NCBI RefSeq assembly: GCF_000190535.1
Contig: NC_015160.1
Location: forward strand, 248,001 to 312,000
Source: Odoribacter splanchnicus DSM 20712
GTDB taxonomy: Bacteria; Bacteroidota; Bacteroidia; Bacteroidales; Marinifilaceae
Length of the DNA: 64,000 nt
Direction of reading: 5' to 3'
Shown here: piece after piece, positions 7,808 through 14,912 of the stretch
Position numbering within the stretch: the stretch's first letter is position 1
Layout of the letters: each line of letters starts with the position of its first letter
The notes under the pieces: generated by a model
Databases searched by the model: none
What the model saw: the letters and a program-made list of their open reading frames with translations, nothing else
Told to the model about the DNA's origin: nothing
Program-made: the position numbers and the translations under genes

Positions 7808-9103
7808 TCAATTTTTTTCGTATTTGATTTTTTTTATCCGGCGGTTATCGACTTCCAAAATTGTGAATTTATGGCTTTGATAAGTGATTACGTCGTTCTT
7901 TCCGGGCAATTCTCCCTTGATTTCCAGAATCAAACCGGCCAGGGTATCGGCTTCTCCTTCGATATCTTTGAAACTATCCGGATCTGCATCTACGATTTTA
8001 ATAAAATCATTTAATAGAGTACAGGCTTCGAAAATATAGGTGTTGTTGGATAATTTCGTATAGGTTTCTTCTTTTTCATCATATTCATCGTTGATTTCTC
8101 CGACAATTTCTTCCAGAATATCTTCCATGGTTACGATCCCGGAAGTTCCTCCGTATTCGTCGACGATGATGGCCATATGGACCTTTTTTACCTGGAATTC
8201 TTCCAGCAAATCATTGATTTTTTTGGTCTCCGGTACGAAATAGGCCGGACGGATCAACGATTGCCATGCGAAATTCTGAGGCTCTTTCAGATGGGCAAGC
8301 AAGTCTTTGACGTACAAAATACCTTCGATGGTGTCCAGATTTTCACGATATACCGGCAAGCGGGAATACCCGTGTTCGATTACCACATTTTTGACTACTT
8401 CGAAACTATCTTCGATATCCAGGGCTATAATGTTGATGCGGGGACGGATGATATCGATGGCAGCGATATTGCTGAACCGTACGATTCCCTCTAAAATATC
8501 TTTTTCGTCGTTGATTTCTGCATCTTCGGTCAATTCCAGGGCTTTGGATAACTGATCCATGGATAAGCCGTCTTTTTTGGCCATTCGTTTGCTGATAAGG
8601 GAAGTTGACCGGATCAATAAGGTCGATAAAGGACGGAAAAGATAAGTGAGGAAAGTCAAAGGACCTGCCATAAAAATGGCCATTTTTACCTGTGAGCGAT
8701 TAGCGTATAATTTGGGTATAATCTCACCGAATAAAAGGATGATGAAAGTGACCCCTATCACCTGAATGATAAATCCCAACACAGGATTACCCGAAAAATC
8801 GAATAAAGAATTAACCAGATAAGTCGATAGAATGACTATACCTACATTTACGAAATTATTAGTAATCAGAATGGTCGATAGTAATAGATTCGGCTTTTGG
8901 TGAAGATTGGCTACTTTATCGTAACCTTTTTCTTTCAATTTTTCTAATTCTCCGGGAGATAGAGAGAAATAGGCTACTTCTGAGGCAGAAGCTAATGCTG
9001 AACATAACAGAAGGAATAGAAGAATAATCAGAAAAACAATGTCTGCAAGATCGAAAGTTCCGCGGAATATACTTTGTGCCGCGTCATAAGCGTCTGTTTC
9101 CAA
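7808..9103 (-). CDS. gldE: GldE, CorC/HlyC-type membrane protein with CBS domains
   Basis: A 431-residue protein. Residues 15-190 form a DUF21/CNNM transmembrane domain (three to four hydrophobic segments, 'SASEVAYFSLSPGELEKL'); two CBS motifs follow (about 200-330, with 'IDIIRPRINIIALDIED' and 'KVHMAIIVDEYGGTSGIVT'); the last 85 residues are a CorC_HlyC transporter-associated domain. The position directly before gldD and after ssb is the conserved ssb-gldE-gldD order in Bacteroidota. GldE supports GldD in gliding/type IX secretion in flavobacteria; its function in non-gliding Bacteroidales is less clear. Intact here although gldD is not. Confidence 0.88.
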   Translation of the reverse strand: METDAYDAAQSIFRGTFDLADIVFLIILLFLLLCSALASASEVAYFSLSPGELEKLKEKGYDKVANLHQKPNLLLSTILITNNFVNVGIVILSTYLVNSLFDFSGNPVLGFIIQVIGVTFIILLFGEIIPKLYANRSQVKMAIFMAGPLTFLTYLFRPLSTLLIRSTSLISKRMAKKDGLSMDQLSKALELTEDAEINDEKDILEGIVRFSNIAAIDIIRPRINIIALDIEDSFEVVKNVVIEHGYSRLPVYRENLDTIEGILYVKDLLAHLKEPQNFAWQSLIRPAYFVPETKKINDLLEEFQVKKVHMAIIVDEYGGTSGIVTMEDILEEIVGEINDEYDEKEETYTKLSNNTYIFEACTLLNDFIKIVDADPDSFKDIEGEADTLAGLILEIKGELPGKNDVITYQSHKFTILEVDNRRIKKIKYEKN

Positions 9104-9129
9104 AATGAAATGAATTAGTTAAACAAATT

Positions 9130-9300
9130 AAGCTAAAGGCTATAAGCTATAAGCTAAAAGCTGATTGCTATGAGTTTGAAAAGCCAGAGCTTTAAGATTA
9201 AAACTCCAGGCTATACTGGGACAAAGATAATTGAAAAACTTTATTTTTATAGCTTTTCACCTTTCGCTTTTCGCTTATAGCCTATAGCTTATCGCCTTTC
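9130..9300. repeat. AGCTATAAGC-type intergenic repeat cluster with inverted copies
   Basis: Between gldE and the ssb 3' exon, 9130-9162 contains overlapping units of AAGCTATAAGCTA, and 9249-9292 contains the same motif in reverse complement (TTATAGCCTATAGCTTAT). The two clusters could fold together around about 90 bases. No gene is present here. It may act as a transcript-end structure between ssb and gldE. Confidence 0.45.
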
Positions 9301-9304
9301 AGCC

Positions 9305-9453
9305 TTAAAATGGCAGATCGTCGTTATCGTCCGGTGTATTCATCGGAGGAGTAGCGGTCGTTGAAGTGCTACTTGAAACCGACGGCGTATAAGATCTGGG
9401 AGCATTTCCTGTGGCCTCACCGTCTTGTCTGGAAGATAACATTTGCATATTAT
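9305..9453 (-). CDS. ssb: ssb, 3' exon (C-terminal tail of single-stranded DNA-binding protein)
   Basis: Read on the minus strand from 9453, joined to the last base of the 5' exon, this encodes D-NMQMLSSRQDGEATGN and onward to the acidic tip NDDLPF and a TAA at 9307-9305. The tail is the disordered linker plus the DDDLPF tip that recruits other replication and repair proteins. It has no start of its own and is separated from the OB-fold exon by the group II intron at 9454-11948. Exact joining keeps the frame (298 + 149 = 447 bases). Confidence 0.92.
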
Positions 9454-9514
9454 GTAGGCTCGGTAAACAACGCCTTTCCGCTTTACAGCGGTAGGTTTTC
9501 GTTTATCTGCCCCC

Positions 9515-9548
9515 GAACCGTACTTACACGTCTCCATGTATACGGCTC
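9515..9548 (-). ncRNA. group II intron domain V
   Basis: The 34-nt minus-strand element opens GAGCCGTATAC and closes GTACGGTTC, forming the conserved hairpin with catalytic AGC-type triad region and bulge. It lies just 3' of the intron protein stop and about 60 nt before the 3' splice site, the normal place. Confidence 0.92.
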
Positions 9549-9566
9549 TCCATCTGTAACATCATT

Positions 9567-11375
9567 TTACTTATCACAGCTCTGGATTTTTGCGTTACAC
9601 TCCGCACATACGACCAAAGTCTTTCTGTGCATATAGAGCATTTTGCGTTCCCAGTCATTTTTACCTTTTAACTCTTTGAGAGTGCGGACATGGTGCATTA
9701 CCACTTCTCCGTGCTTGCCACATAGTTCGCACGTTTTTGTTGTAAGCCTTTCTATCAAACTTAACGATGGTGTTTTGAACATATACGGCAGATTGTCACT
9801 TGGGGCTGTTTCACAATCCGTTTTACGGGCGTAACCCTCATTGTAGAATACCCTGTACTTGGTTTCTCCTCCCTTGTTTACAAAAGGCACGGCAAAGAGA
9901 TTGTCCTTGCGGTATGTTTCAATGACTTTTCTCACTGACATATTCAGCTTTTGAGCAAGAGTTTTGTACATGGAGAACTTCATAATACAGCCGAAAGAGC
10001 GTCCCAAAGCCGATGCATTGTTTGCTATTGAGTAATAGTTGTAGAACCCTCGTATTTCGGTATTAAACTGAGATACAATCTCGTGCGCTTCATTGTCAAT
10101 CATATAAGTCCTGCCTTTTGACACCCATGTTTCCTTGCCGCGTTTGGTGACAACTTTCATGGCTTCGAGGCTGAGCAGTTTATTCTTGATTACTTCTCTT
10201 GAAACGTGCAATATCACGTTCCCGTTGAAGTATCTGCGCACTGTTCCGTTACTGTTTCTCTTTGTGGCATAGTCTTTACGGACATATATTTCGTAACCCA
10301 AAAATTTTGCGCTGTCTTGTGCATTTGTAATCAAAGTCTTTTCCTGTGACATCTCCAGCCTTAACTTTTCCTGCATAAACTTGGTGATGTCAGCTTTGAT
10401 TGTCTCACATTCGTTTTTCGTTCCGATAACCCCGATTAGAAAATCATCGGCGTAGCGCAGATATCTCAGTCTGCGAAAATTTCTGTCCATATCGTTGCCA
10501 CTTGGCATTGTTAGTATCCGCTTCTGCTTTTCGTGCAGTTCTTCTACCATCCTTGTTCTTACGTTTACATCCTCTACTTCATTTATCCTACGTTTTAGGT
10601 AGTGTACTCTGCTGTTGAGTTTGCAAATATCCTTGTTGCGGCTTCTTACTGTCCCTTTATTGAATTTGTTGGCATATTCATTCATGTACTTATCGAACTT
10701 GTCAAGGTATATATTTGCCAAAACAGGGCTTATGATACCACCTTGCGGTGTCCCTGAATAAGTCTTGTTGAATTGCCACTCTTCCATGTACCCTGCATTG
10801 AGGAATTTCCGTATCAGACGAAGAAATCTGTCATCTGCTATTCTGCCTTTCATTATTTCTATCAGCACATCATGGTCTATGTTGTCAAAGAAGCCTTTTA
10901 TATCTCCCTCGATGAACCATTTTGCACCGTTGAAATTATTTTGTAGACTTTTCAGTGCTGTGTGGCAGCTTCTGTTTGGTCTGAAGCCGTGCGATGTCCA
11001 CTCAAAGTGTCCCTCATATATAGCTTCAAGCACCATTCTTACTGCCTCTTGAACCAATTTGTCTTCAAAAGACGGTATTCCTAACGGACGCATCTTCCCA
11101 TTCTTTTTCGGAATGTAAATTCTCTTTGCAGGATTGGGACTATAAGTCTCATCCTTTATACTCTCTATGAGTTTGTTTATCCTATCAATGCTCATTTCAT
11201 CCTCTGTTTTGCCATCAGTGCCGGGTGTCATGTTTCCCGGCTTTGCATACATACGTTGGTAGGCGGCAAAGAACATCTGTTCATTGAATAGAATACGGTA
11301 GAGCCTTTCGTATTTATACTCAGGCTCGTTGCTGTGTCCAGCTAAAATGTTTAATACTTGCTCTGGATTTCTCAT
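9567..11375 (-). CDS. ltrA: group II intron-encoded reverse transcriptase/maturase with HNH endonuclease
   Basis: A 602-residue protein. RT blocks run from about 55 to 345: 'PKKNGKMRPLGIPSFEDKLVQ' blocks near 90-108, 'SHGFRPNRSCHTAL' near 128-141, 'GTPQGGIISPVLANIYL' near 208-224, and the active site YADD at 308-311. A maturase X domain follows ('FNTEIRGFYNYYSIA'), then a C-terminal zinc/HNH endonuclease (CxxC 'CELCGKHG', 'MHHVRTLKEL', 'CAECNAK'). All parts look intact, so the intron is probably still able to splice and retrohome. It is encoded inside the intron on the same strand as ssb. Confidence 0.95.
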   Translation of the reverse strand: MRNPEQVLNILAGHSNEPEYKYERLYRILFNEQMFFAAYQRMYAKPGNMTPGTDGKTEDEMSIDRINKLIESIKDETYSPNPAKRIYIPKKNGKMRPLGIPSFEDKLVQEAVRMVLEAIYEGHFEWTSHGFRPNRSCHTALKSLQNNFNGAKWFIEGDIKGFFDNIDHDVLIEIMKGRIADDRFLRLIRKFLNAGYMEEWQFNKTYSGTPQGGIISPVLANIYLDKFDKYMNEYANKFNKGTVRSRNKDICKLNSRVHYLKRRINEVEDVNVRTRMVEELHEKQKRILTMPSGNDMDRNFRRLRYLRYADDFLIGVIGTKNECETIKADITKFMQEKLRLEMSQEKTLITNAQDSAKFLGYEIYVRKDYATKRNSNGTVRRYFNGNVILHVSREVIKNKLLSLEAMKVVTKRGKETWVSKGRTYMIDNEAHEIVSQFNTEIRGFYNYYSIANNASALGRSFGCIMKFSMYKTLAQKLNMSVRKVIETYRKDNLFAVPFVNKGGETKYRVFYNEGYARKTDCETAPSDNLPYMFKTPSLSLIERLTTKTCELCGKHGEVVMHHVRTLKELKGKNDWERKMLYMHRKTLVVCAECNAKIQSCDK

Positions 11376-11948
11376 ACGTCTCTCACGTTTTCCGTTGTTC
11401 GTATTAAAGTTACAGACTACTTCCCTTCGCCATGTACAAGGCTTTCCCTTGCTCGGACTACTACGGAAGTTCCGTTACCATATCGGATATTCAAAAGCTT
11501 TCTTTATAGCTGTTTATTCCAGCGTTCCGACTTAGGTAATCCCCAGTTAGTTCTCTTAATAACTATTAGCACGGCATACTGTCGGATGCGACTTTCGTTC
11601 TTGTCCGCTTATTGCGGCTGTGTCATAGTCGGTTCTTTATGCTCTGCACTAACGCACAAAATAGGCAGAGTACTATGAAACAACGTATGTATAATAGTCT
11701 TCCGTTGTTGCAAGATTTGGTACCACTGAACTATCGTTCAACCAATCAAGGCTTCATCCTTATGTATGCCTTTTCGTCTTGCCCCTCAGTCGCCACTTGA
11801 CTATTAGTGGACTTGGAGCTTTAATCAGTATGCTACACTCCCCATCGGGTTTCCCCTTTGGATAAACTGATTGACGATAGGATTATATCGAACCCAATCC
11901 TAACTTCTTGCTAAAGAAGTATTTATTAAGCGACCATTCTGGGCGCAC

Positions 11949-12246
11949 CGGCATAAATTTCGGTCGTATATCTTTTTACTCCATTCTGGTCGTCCCAGGA
12001 ACGGGTACGAATCCGTCCTTCGATATAAAGACGCATTCCTTTTTTGACATACTTTTCGACGATTTCAGCCAATCCTCTCCATAATACGATGTTATGCCAC
12101 TCGGTCTGATCGATGTTTTCGCCGTTTTTGTTTTTATATCTTTCCGTAGTTGCCAGACGGAGATTGGCAACCGCTACTCCGCCTTCCAGGTATCTGACTT
12201 CCGGATCAGCACCTACATTTCCAATTAAAATTACCTTATTTACCAT
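11949..12246 (-). CDS. ssb: ssb, 5' exon (OB-fold of single-stranded DNA-binding protein)
   Basis: From the ATG at 12246 this encodes [20 protein letters not shown] and the rest of the SSB OB-fold ('[13 protein letters not shown]', '[20 protein letters not shown]', '[12 protein letters not shown]') up to 'TTEIYA' and the first base of the next codon. If the intron is not spliced, translation runs seven residues into it (GAPRMVA) and stops, giving a 106-residue SSB without the DDDLPF tip. Spliced, the product is 148 residues, a normal length. Located upstream of gldE on the same strand. Confidence 0.93.
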
Positions 12247-12320
12247 AATGCGTCCTAATTAAATTATTTAAATAATTGAAGCAGATAATGAGTGAATCAT
12301 TGTTCGAAACCCATATACAC

Positions 12321-12349
12321 GTGTAAATTTCTTAACTGAAATTTTACAC
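12321..12349. promoter_or_regulatory. inverted repeat between divergent ssb and HU genes
   Basis: GTGTAAATTTC (12321-12331) and GAAATTTTACAC (12338-12349) pair with a single bulge around a 6-base loop, 75-103 bases upstream of the ssb start. The rest of 12247-12551 is AT-rich non-coding DNA. It is placed as an operator for ssb or a leader hairpin would be; function unproven. Confidence 0.4.
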
Positions 12350-12486
12350 AAGTTACGAAAAAAAACGGACATGGGATACATCGTCTGCATGATTTTTTTC
12401 AGAAAAGCGAAATTAAGGAAAAAAATCTGATTCAGAAAAAAATGACAAAAATCATCCCGTTTTTTTTATTCTTAATAGAAAAGCTT

Positions 12487-12494
12487 TATATTTG
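12487..12494 (+). promoter_or_regulatory. -7 box TATATTTG of the HU gene
   Basis: TATATTTG fits TAnnTTTG and lies 58 bases upstream of the HU ATG at 12552. Confidence 0.65.
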
Positions 12495-12551
12495 CAGACT
12501 GAAATTTGAACGAGAAGAAATAAATTATTGAATATTAAATATTTAAAGAAA

Positions 12552-12839
12552 ATGACAAAAGCGGATATTGTTAACGAAATTTCGAGAACGACCGGGATTG
12601 AGAAAGTAGCTGTGCAAGCAACTGTGGAGGCTTTTATGGAGTCAATTAAAAATTCCGTTGTTGAGGGTAAAAACGTGTATTTAAGAGGTTTCGGTAGTTT
12701 CGTTGTGAAGAAGAGAGCTGAAAAAACAGCCCGTAATATTTCTAAAAACGTAACTATCAAAATTCCGGAACATTTTATTCCTTCATTCAAACCATCCAAG
12801 AGTTTTGTTAACGACGTAAAGGGTAATGTTAAAAAATAA
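12552..12839 (+). CDS. HU/IHF family DNA-binding protein
   Basis: A 95-residue basic nucleoid protein: 'MTKADIVNEISRTTGIEK' helices, then 'GKNVYLRGFGSFVVKKRA' and 'RNISKNVTIKIPEHFIPSFKPSKSF', the beta-arm region with the conserved proline at the tip position. The ATG at 12552 is chosen because it gives the canonical HU N-terminus; a TTG 24 bases upstream is in frame but adds an atypical segment. It wraps and bends DNA without strict sequence need. The next gene begins 14 bases downstream, so the two are probably co-transcribed. Confidence 0.9.
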   Translation: MTKADIVNEISRTTGIEKVAVQATVEAFMESIKNSVVEGKNVYLRGFGSFVVKKRAEKTARNISKNVTIKIPEHFIPSFKPSKSFVNDVKGNVKK

Positions 12840-12853
12840 GAAAGGAGGAATTT

Positions 12854-12943
12854 ATGCCAAGCGGTAAGAAAAGAAAAAGACATAAGATGGCTACCCACAA
12901 ACGGAAAAAAAGACTGAGAAAGAATCGTCATAAGAAGAAGTAA
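12854..12943 (+). CDS. 29-residue AURKAIP1/COX24-type basic protein
   Basis: Small gene encoding MPSGKKRKRHKMATHKRKK followed by RLRKNRHKKK: 19 of 29 residues are Lys, Arg or His. This matches the short AURKAIP1/COX24-domain (formerly DUF1713) proteins annotated in Bacteroidota, related to a mitochondrial small-subunit ribosomal protein, so ribosome association is likely. It is preceded by AAGGAGG (12842-12848) about 5 bases from the ATG, an unusually strong Shine-Dalgarno for this phylum. It sits between HU and the RNase G gene, with a hairpin just after it. Confidence 0.8.
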   Translation: MPSGKKRKRHKMATHKRKKRLRKNRHKKK

Positions 12944-12971
12944 AATTCTTCGCGTTTGTGAGTAAAGATAT

Positions 12972-12999
12972 AAACCTAAAGGCACACGTCTTTAGGTTT
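12972..12999 (+). terminator. hairpin after the HU/COX24 transcript
   Basis: AAACCTAAAG (12972-12981) and CTTTAGGTTT (12990-12999) form a perfect 10-bp stem with an 8-base loop, followed by ATTTGG. Terminator or attenuator 49 bases upstream of the RNase G start. Confidence 0.6.
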
Positions 13000-13047
13000 A
13001 TTTGGTTAAAAGATAATGTAATACGGTATCTTAAATAGATAAAAGTT

Positions 13048-14592
13048 GTGAGTAGTGAGTTAGTTATTGACGTCAAAGCAGATGAAATTGTCATTGCCCT
13101 GTTGAGAGAAAAGAAACTGATCGAATTGACAAAGGAAAAGACCAGTATGCAATTTGCTGTCGGGGATATTTATCTCGGAAAAGTGAAGAAAATCATGCCG
13201 GGATTGAATGCTGCTTTCGTGAATGTAGGGTATGAAAAGGATGCTTTTTTACATTATCTGGATTTGAGTCCCCAGTTTCATTCGCTGGATAGCTATATCA
13301 AACAATGTATAGCTAGAAAAGGAATGCCGGTATCGAAGTTGAAACTGGAACCGGAAATTCCCAAAAATGGGAAAATTGCCGATATTCTGACAGTCGGACA
13401 ATGGGTGGCCGTTCAGGTGGCCAAAGAACCGATTTCTACCAAAGGACCCCGCTTGACTTCCGAACTGAGTATTGCAGGACGGAATCTGGTATTGATGCCT
13501 TTTGCCGATAAAGTGTCGGTTTCCCAAAAAATAAAATCTCCGGAAGAACGGAAAAGACTGAAACGTTTGATCGAAAGTATCAAACCGAAGAATTATGGCG
13601 TGATCGTCCGGACTGTCGCCGAAGGAAAGAAAGTAGCTGTTTTCGATAGTGAGCTCAAAGAATTGGTCGAACGTTTCGAAATGGCTTTTAAACACATCCG
13701 GGAGATAGAACCTCCGAAATTGATTTTAGGAGAGATCGATCGTACCAGTGCCATACTCCGGGATATCCTGAATCCCTCTTTCGAAAATGTATATGTCAAC
13801 GATATCACGCTGAGTAAAGAAATCCGGCATTTTCTGACTACTATTGCTCCGGAAAAGCAGGATATTGTCAAATATGTTTCTCCTGAGATACCGATTTTAG
13901 ACCATTTTGGTGTGGATAAGCAAATCAAATCTTCTTTGGGAAAGACGGTTTCCTTTAAAAACGGAGCCTATCTGATTATCGAACATACGGAGGCTTTCCA
14001 TGTGATCGATGTGAATAGCGGTAACCGGACCAAACTGGGGGACGATCAGGAAACGAATGCCCTTGAAGTCAATCTGGCAGCAGCCGAAGAAGTGGCTCGG
14101 CAATTGCAGTTGAGGGATATGGGAGGGATTATCGTCATTGATTTTATCGATATGCAAAAGGCGGAAAATCGCCAGAAATTGTTCGATAAAATGAAGGAAT
14201 GTATGGAAATCGACCGGGCAAAGCATACGATCCTGCCATTGAGTAAATTCGGGTTGATGCAAATTACCCGCCAACGGGTACGCCCCGCTATGACTGTGGA
14301 TACGACCGAACTGTGTCCGGTATGTCACGGTACCGGTAAAGCGGAAGCCGCTATTCTGGTGATCGATAAGATTGAAGATGAATTGGAATTTTTTGTATAT
14401 GAGAAGAAAAACAAACGTATTATCTTAAAAGTGCACCCTTTTGTCGGTGCCTACCTGAAAAAAGGATTACTGTCCATGCGGCGGAAATGGGCTTTCCGTT
14501 ATCATATTTCACTGAAAATAGTTGATGTCCCTTCCTATTATATCTACGAATACCATTTCTATAACCGCTATAACCGGGAGTTGGAGAATTAG
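13048..14592 (+). CDS. rng: ribonuclease G (Rne/Rng family)
   Basis: A 514-residue endoribonuclease for rRNA maturation and mRNA decay. The N-terminal S1 domain ('GDIYLGKVKKIMPGLNAAFVNVG', about 30-130) is followed by the RNase H-like catalytic domain with 'FHVIDVNSGNRT' and 'GIIVIDFIDMQKAENR', which supply the two metal-binding aspartates. The zinc-link motif 'CPVCHGTGK' is near 424-432, as expected for Rng/Rne dimers. The start codon is GTG at 13048, giving the typical beginning SSELVIDVKADEIVIALL. Length fits RNase G, without the long RNase E scaffold tail. Confidence 0.93.
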   Translation: MSSELVIDVKADEIVIALLREKKLIELTKEKTSMQFAVGDIYLGKVKKIMPGLNAAFVNVGYEKDAFLHYLDLSPQFHSLDSYIKQCIARKGMPVSKLKLEPEIPKNGKIADILTVGQWVAVQVAKEPISTKGPRLTSELSIAGRNLVLMPFADKVSVSQKIKSPEERKRLKRLIESIKPKNYGVIVRTVAEGKKVAVFDSELKELVERFEMAFKHIREIEPPKLILGEIDRTSAILRDILNPSFENVYVNDITLSKEIRHFLTTIAPEKQDIVKYVSPEIPILDHFGVDKQIKSSLGKTVSFKNGAYLIIEHTEAFHVIDVNSGNRTKLGDDQETNALEVNLAAAEEVARQLQLRDMGGIIVIDFIDMQKAENRQKLFDKMKECMEIDRAKHTILPLSKFGLMQITRQRVRPAMTVDTTELCPVCHGTGKAEAAILVIDKIEDELEFFVYEKKNKRIILKVHPFVGAYLKKGLLSMRRKWAFRYHISLKIVDVPSYYIYEYHFYNRYNRELEN

Positions 14593-14912
14593 AAAAAAGT
14601 AAAGGTGAAAAGTGGAAAGATCGATCGTCCGGTTGGGAAGGAGGATTGATCGGGGGAGGATTTTATATTGCTGAGAAGAGGGATTCCGGGTGTATATGCT
14701 ATGGCTGTCAACTTATGAAAATACAGCGGACAGAGATTGTCCGTGGCCTTCTTAAAGAAACTTGAAAAACGTTTGCATACCCATTAATTATATGTTAAAC
14801 TTGTATTTGCGTCTAGTGTGAAAAAAAATTAATAATATTTTTGTATGGAGATTTTGCATCAGACGGTGTAGAGGCAAGAATGAAAATTAATTAATAATAC
14901 ACTTAATAGTTT
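14593..14912. other. 320-base intergenic region before dsbD
   Basis: No gene seen. It holds a small hairpin CGGACA/TGTCCG (14727-14743) that could end the rng transcript, although no T-run follows, and the dsbD promoter at its 3' end. Confidence 0.4.
14836..14843 (+). promoter_or_regulatory. -7 box TATTTTTG of dsbD
   Basis: TATTTTTG matches TAnnTTTG, 70 bases upstream of the dsbD ATG, giving a leader of about 60 bases. Confidence 0.55.

Larger units (their letters stand above)
9454..11948 (-). mobile_element. group II intron interrupting ssb, complete (2,495 nt)
   Basis: On the minus strand the intron begins GTGCGCCC at 11948 (5' consensus GUGYG) and ends ...GAGCCTAC at 9454 (3' consensus AY). 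It has about 570 nt of 5' ribozyme sequence, an intron-encoded RT/HNH protein (11375-9567), a canonical domain V at 9548-9515 and a domain VI stretch. Joining the flanks (...GCCG + ATAATATG...) gives IYADNMQM, the continuous sequence expected of SSB, so both boundaries are fixed to the base. GGCATA in the intron (complement of 11765-11770) can pair with TATGCC just before the 5' junction, a candidate EBS1 one base off the usual register. It is in the sense orientation, so splicing could restore ssb. Confidence 0.95.

Noticed and set aside
9130..9300. Possible CRISPR-like array
   Set aside because: Units overlap, are about 10 bases long and have no spacers of constant size; no cas gene is present in the window.
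11358..11800. Plus-strand open frames in the intron 5' part
   Set aside because: They are antisense to ribozyme domains I-III of the group II intron and have no motif.
14727..14743. Terminator for rng
   Set aside because: The 6-bp stem has no T-run and lies 135 bases after the stop; kept only as a weak note in the intergenic entry.
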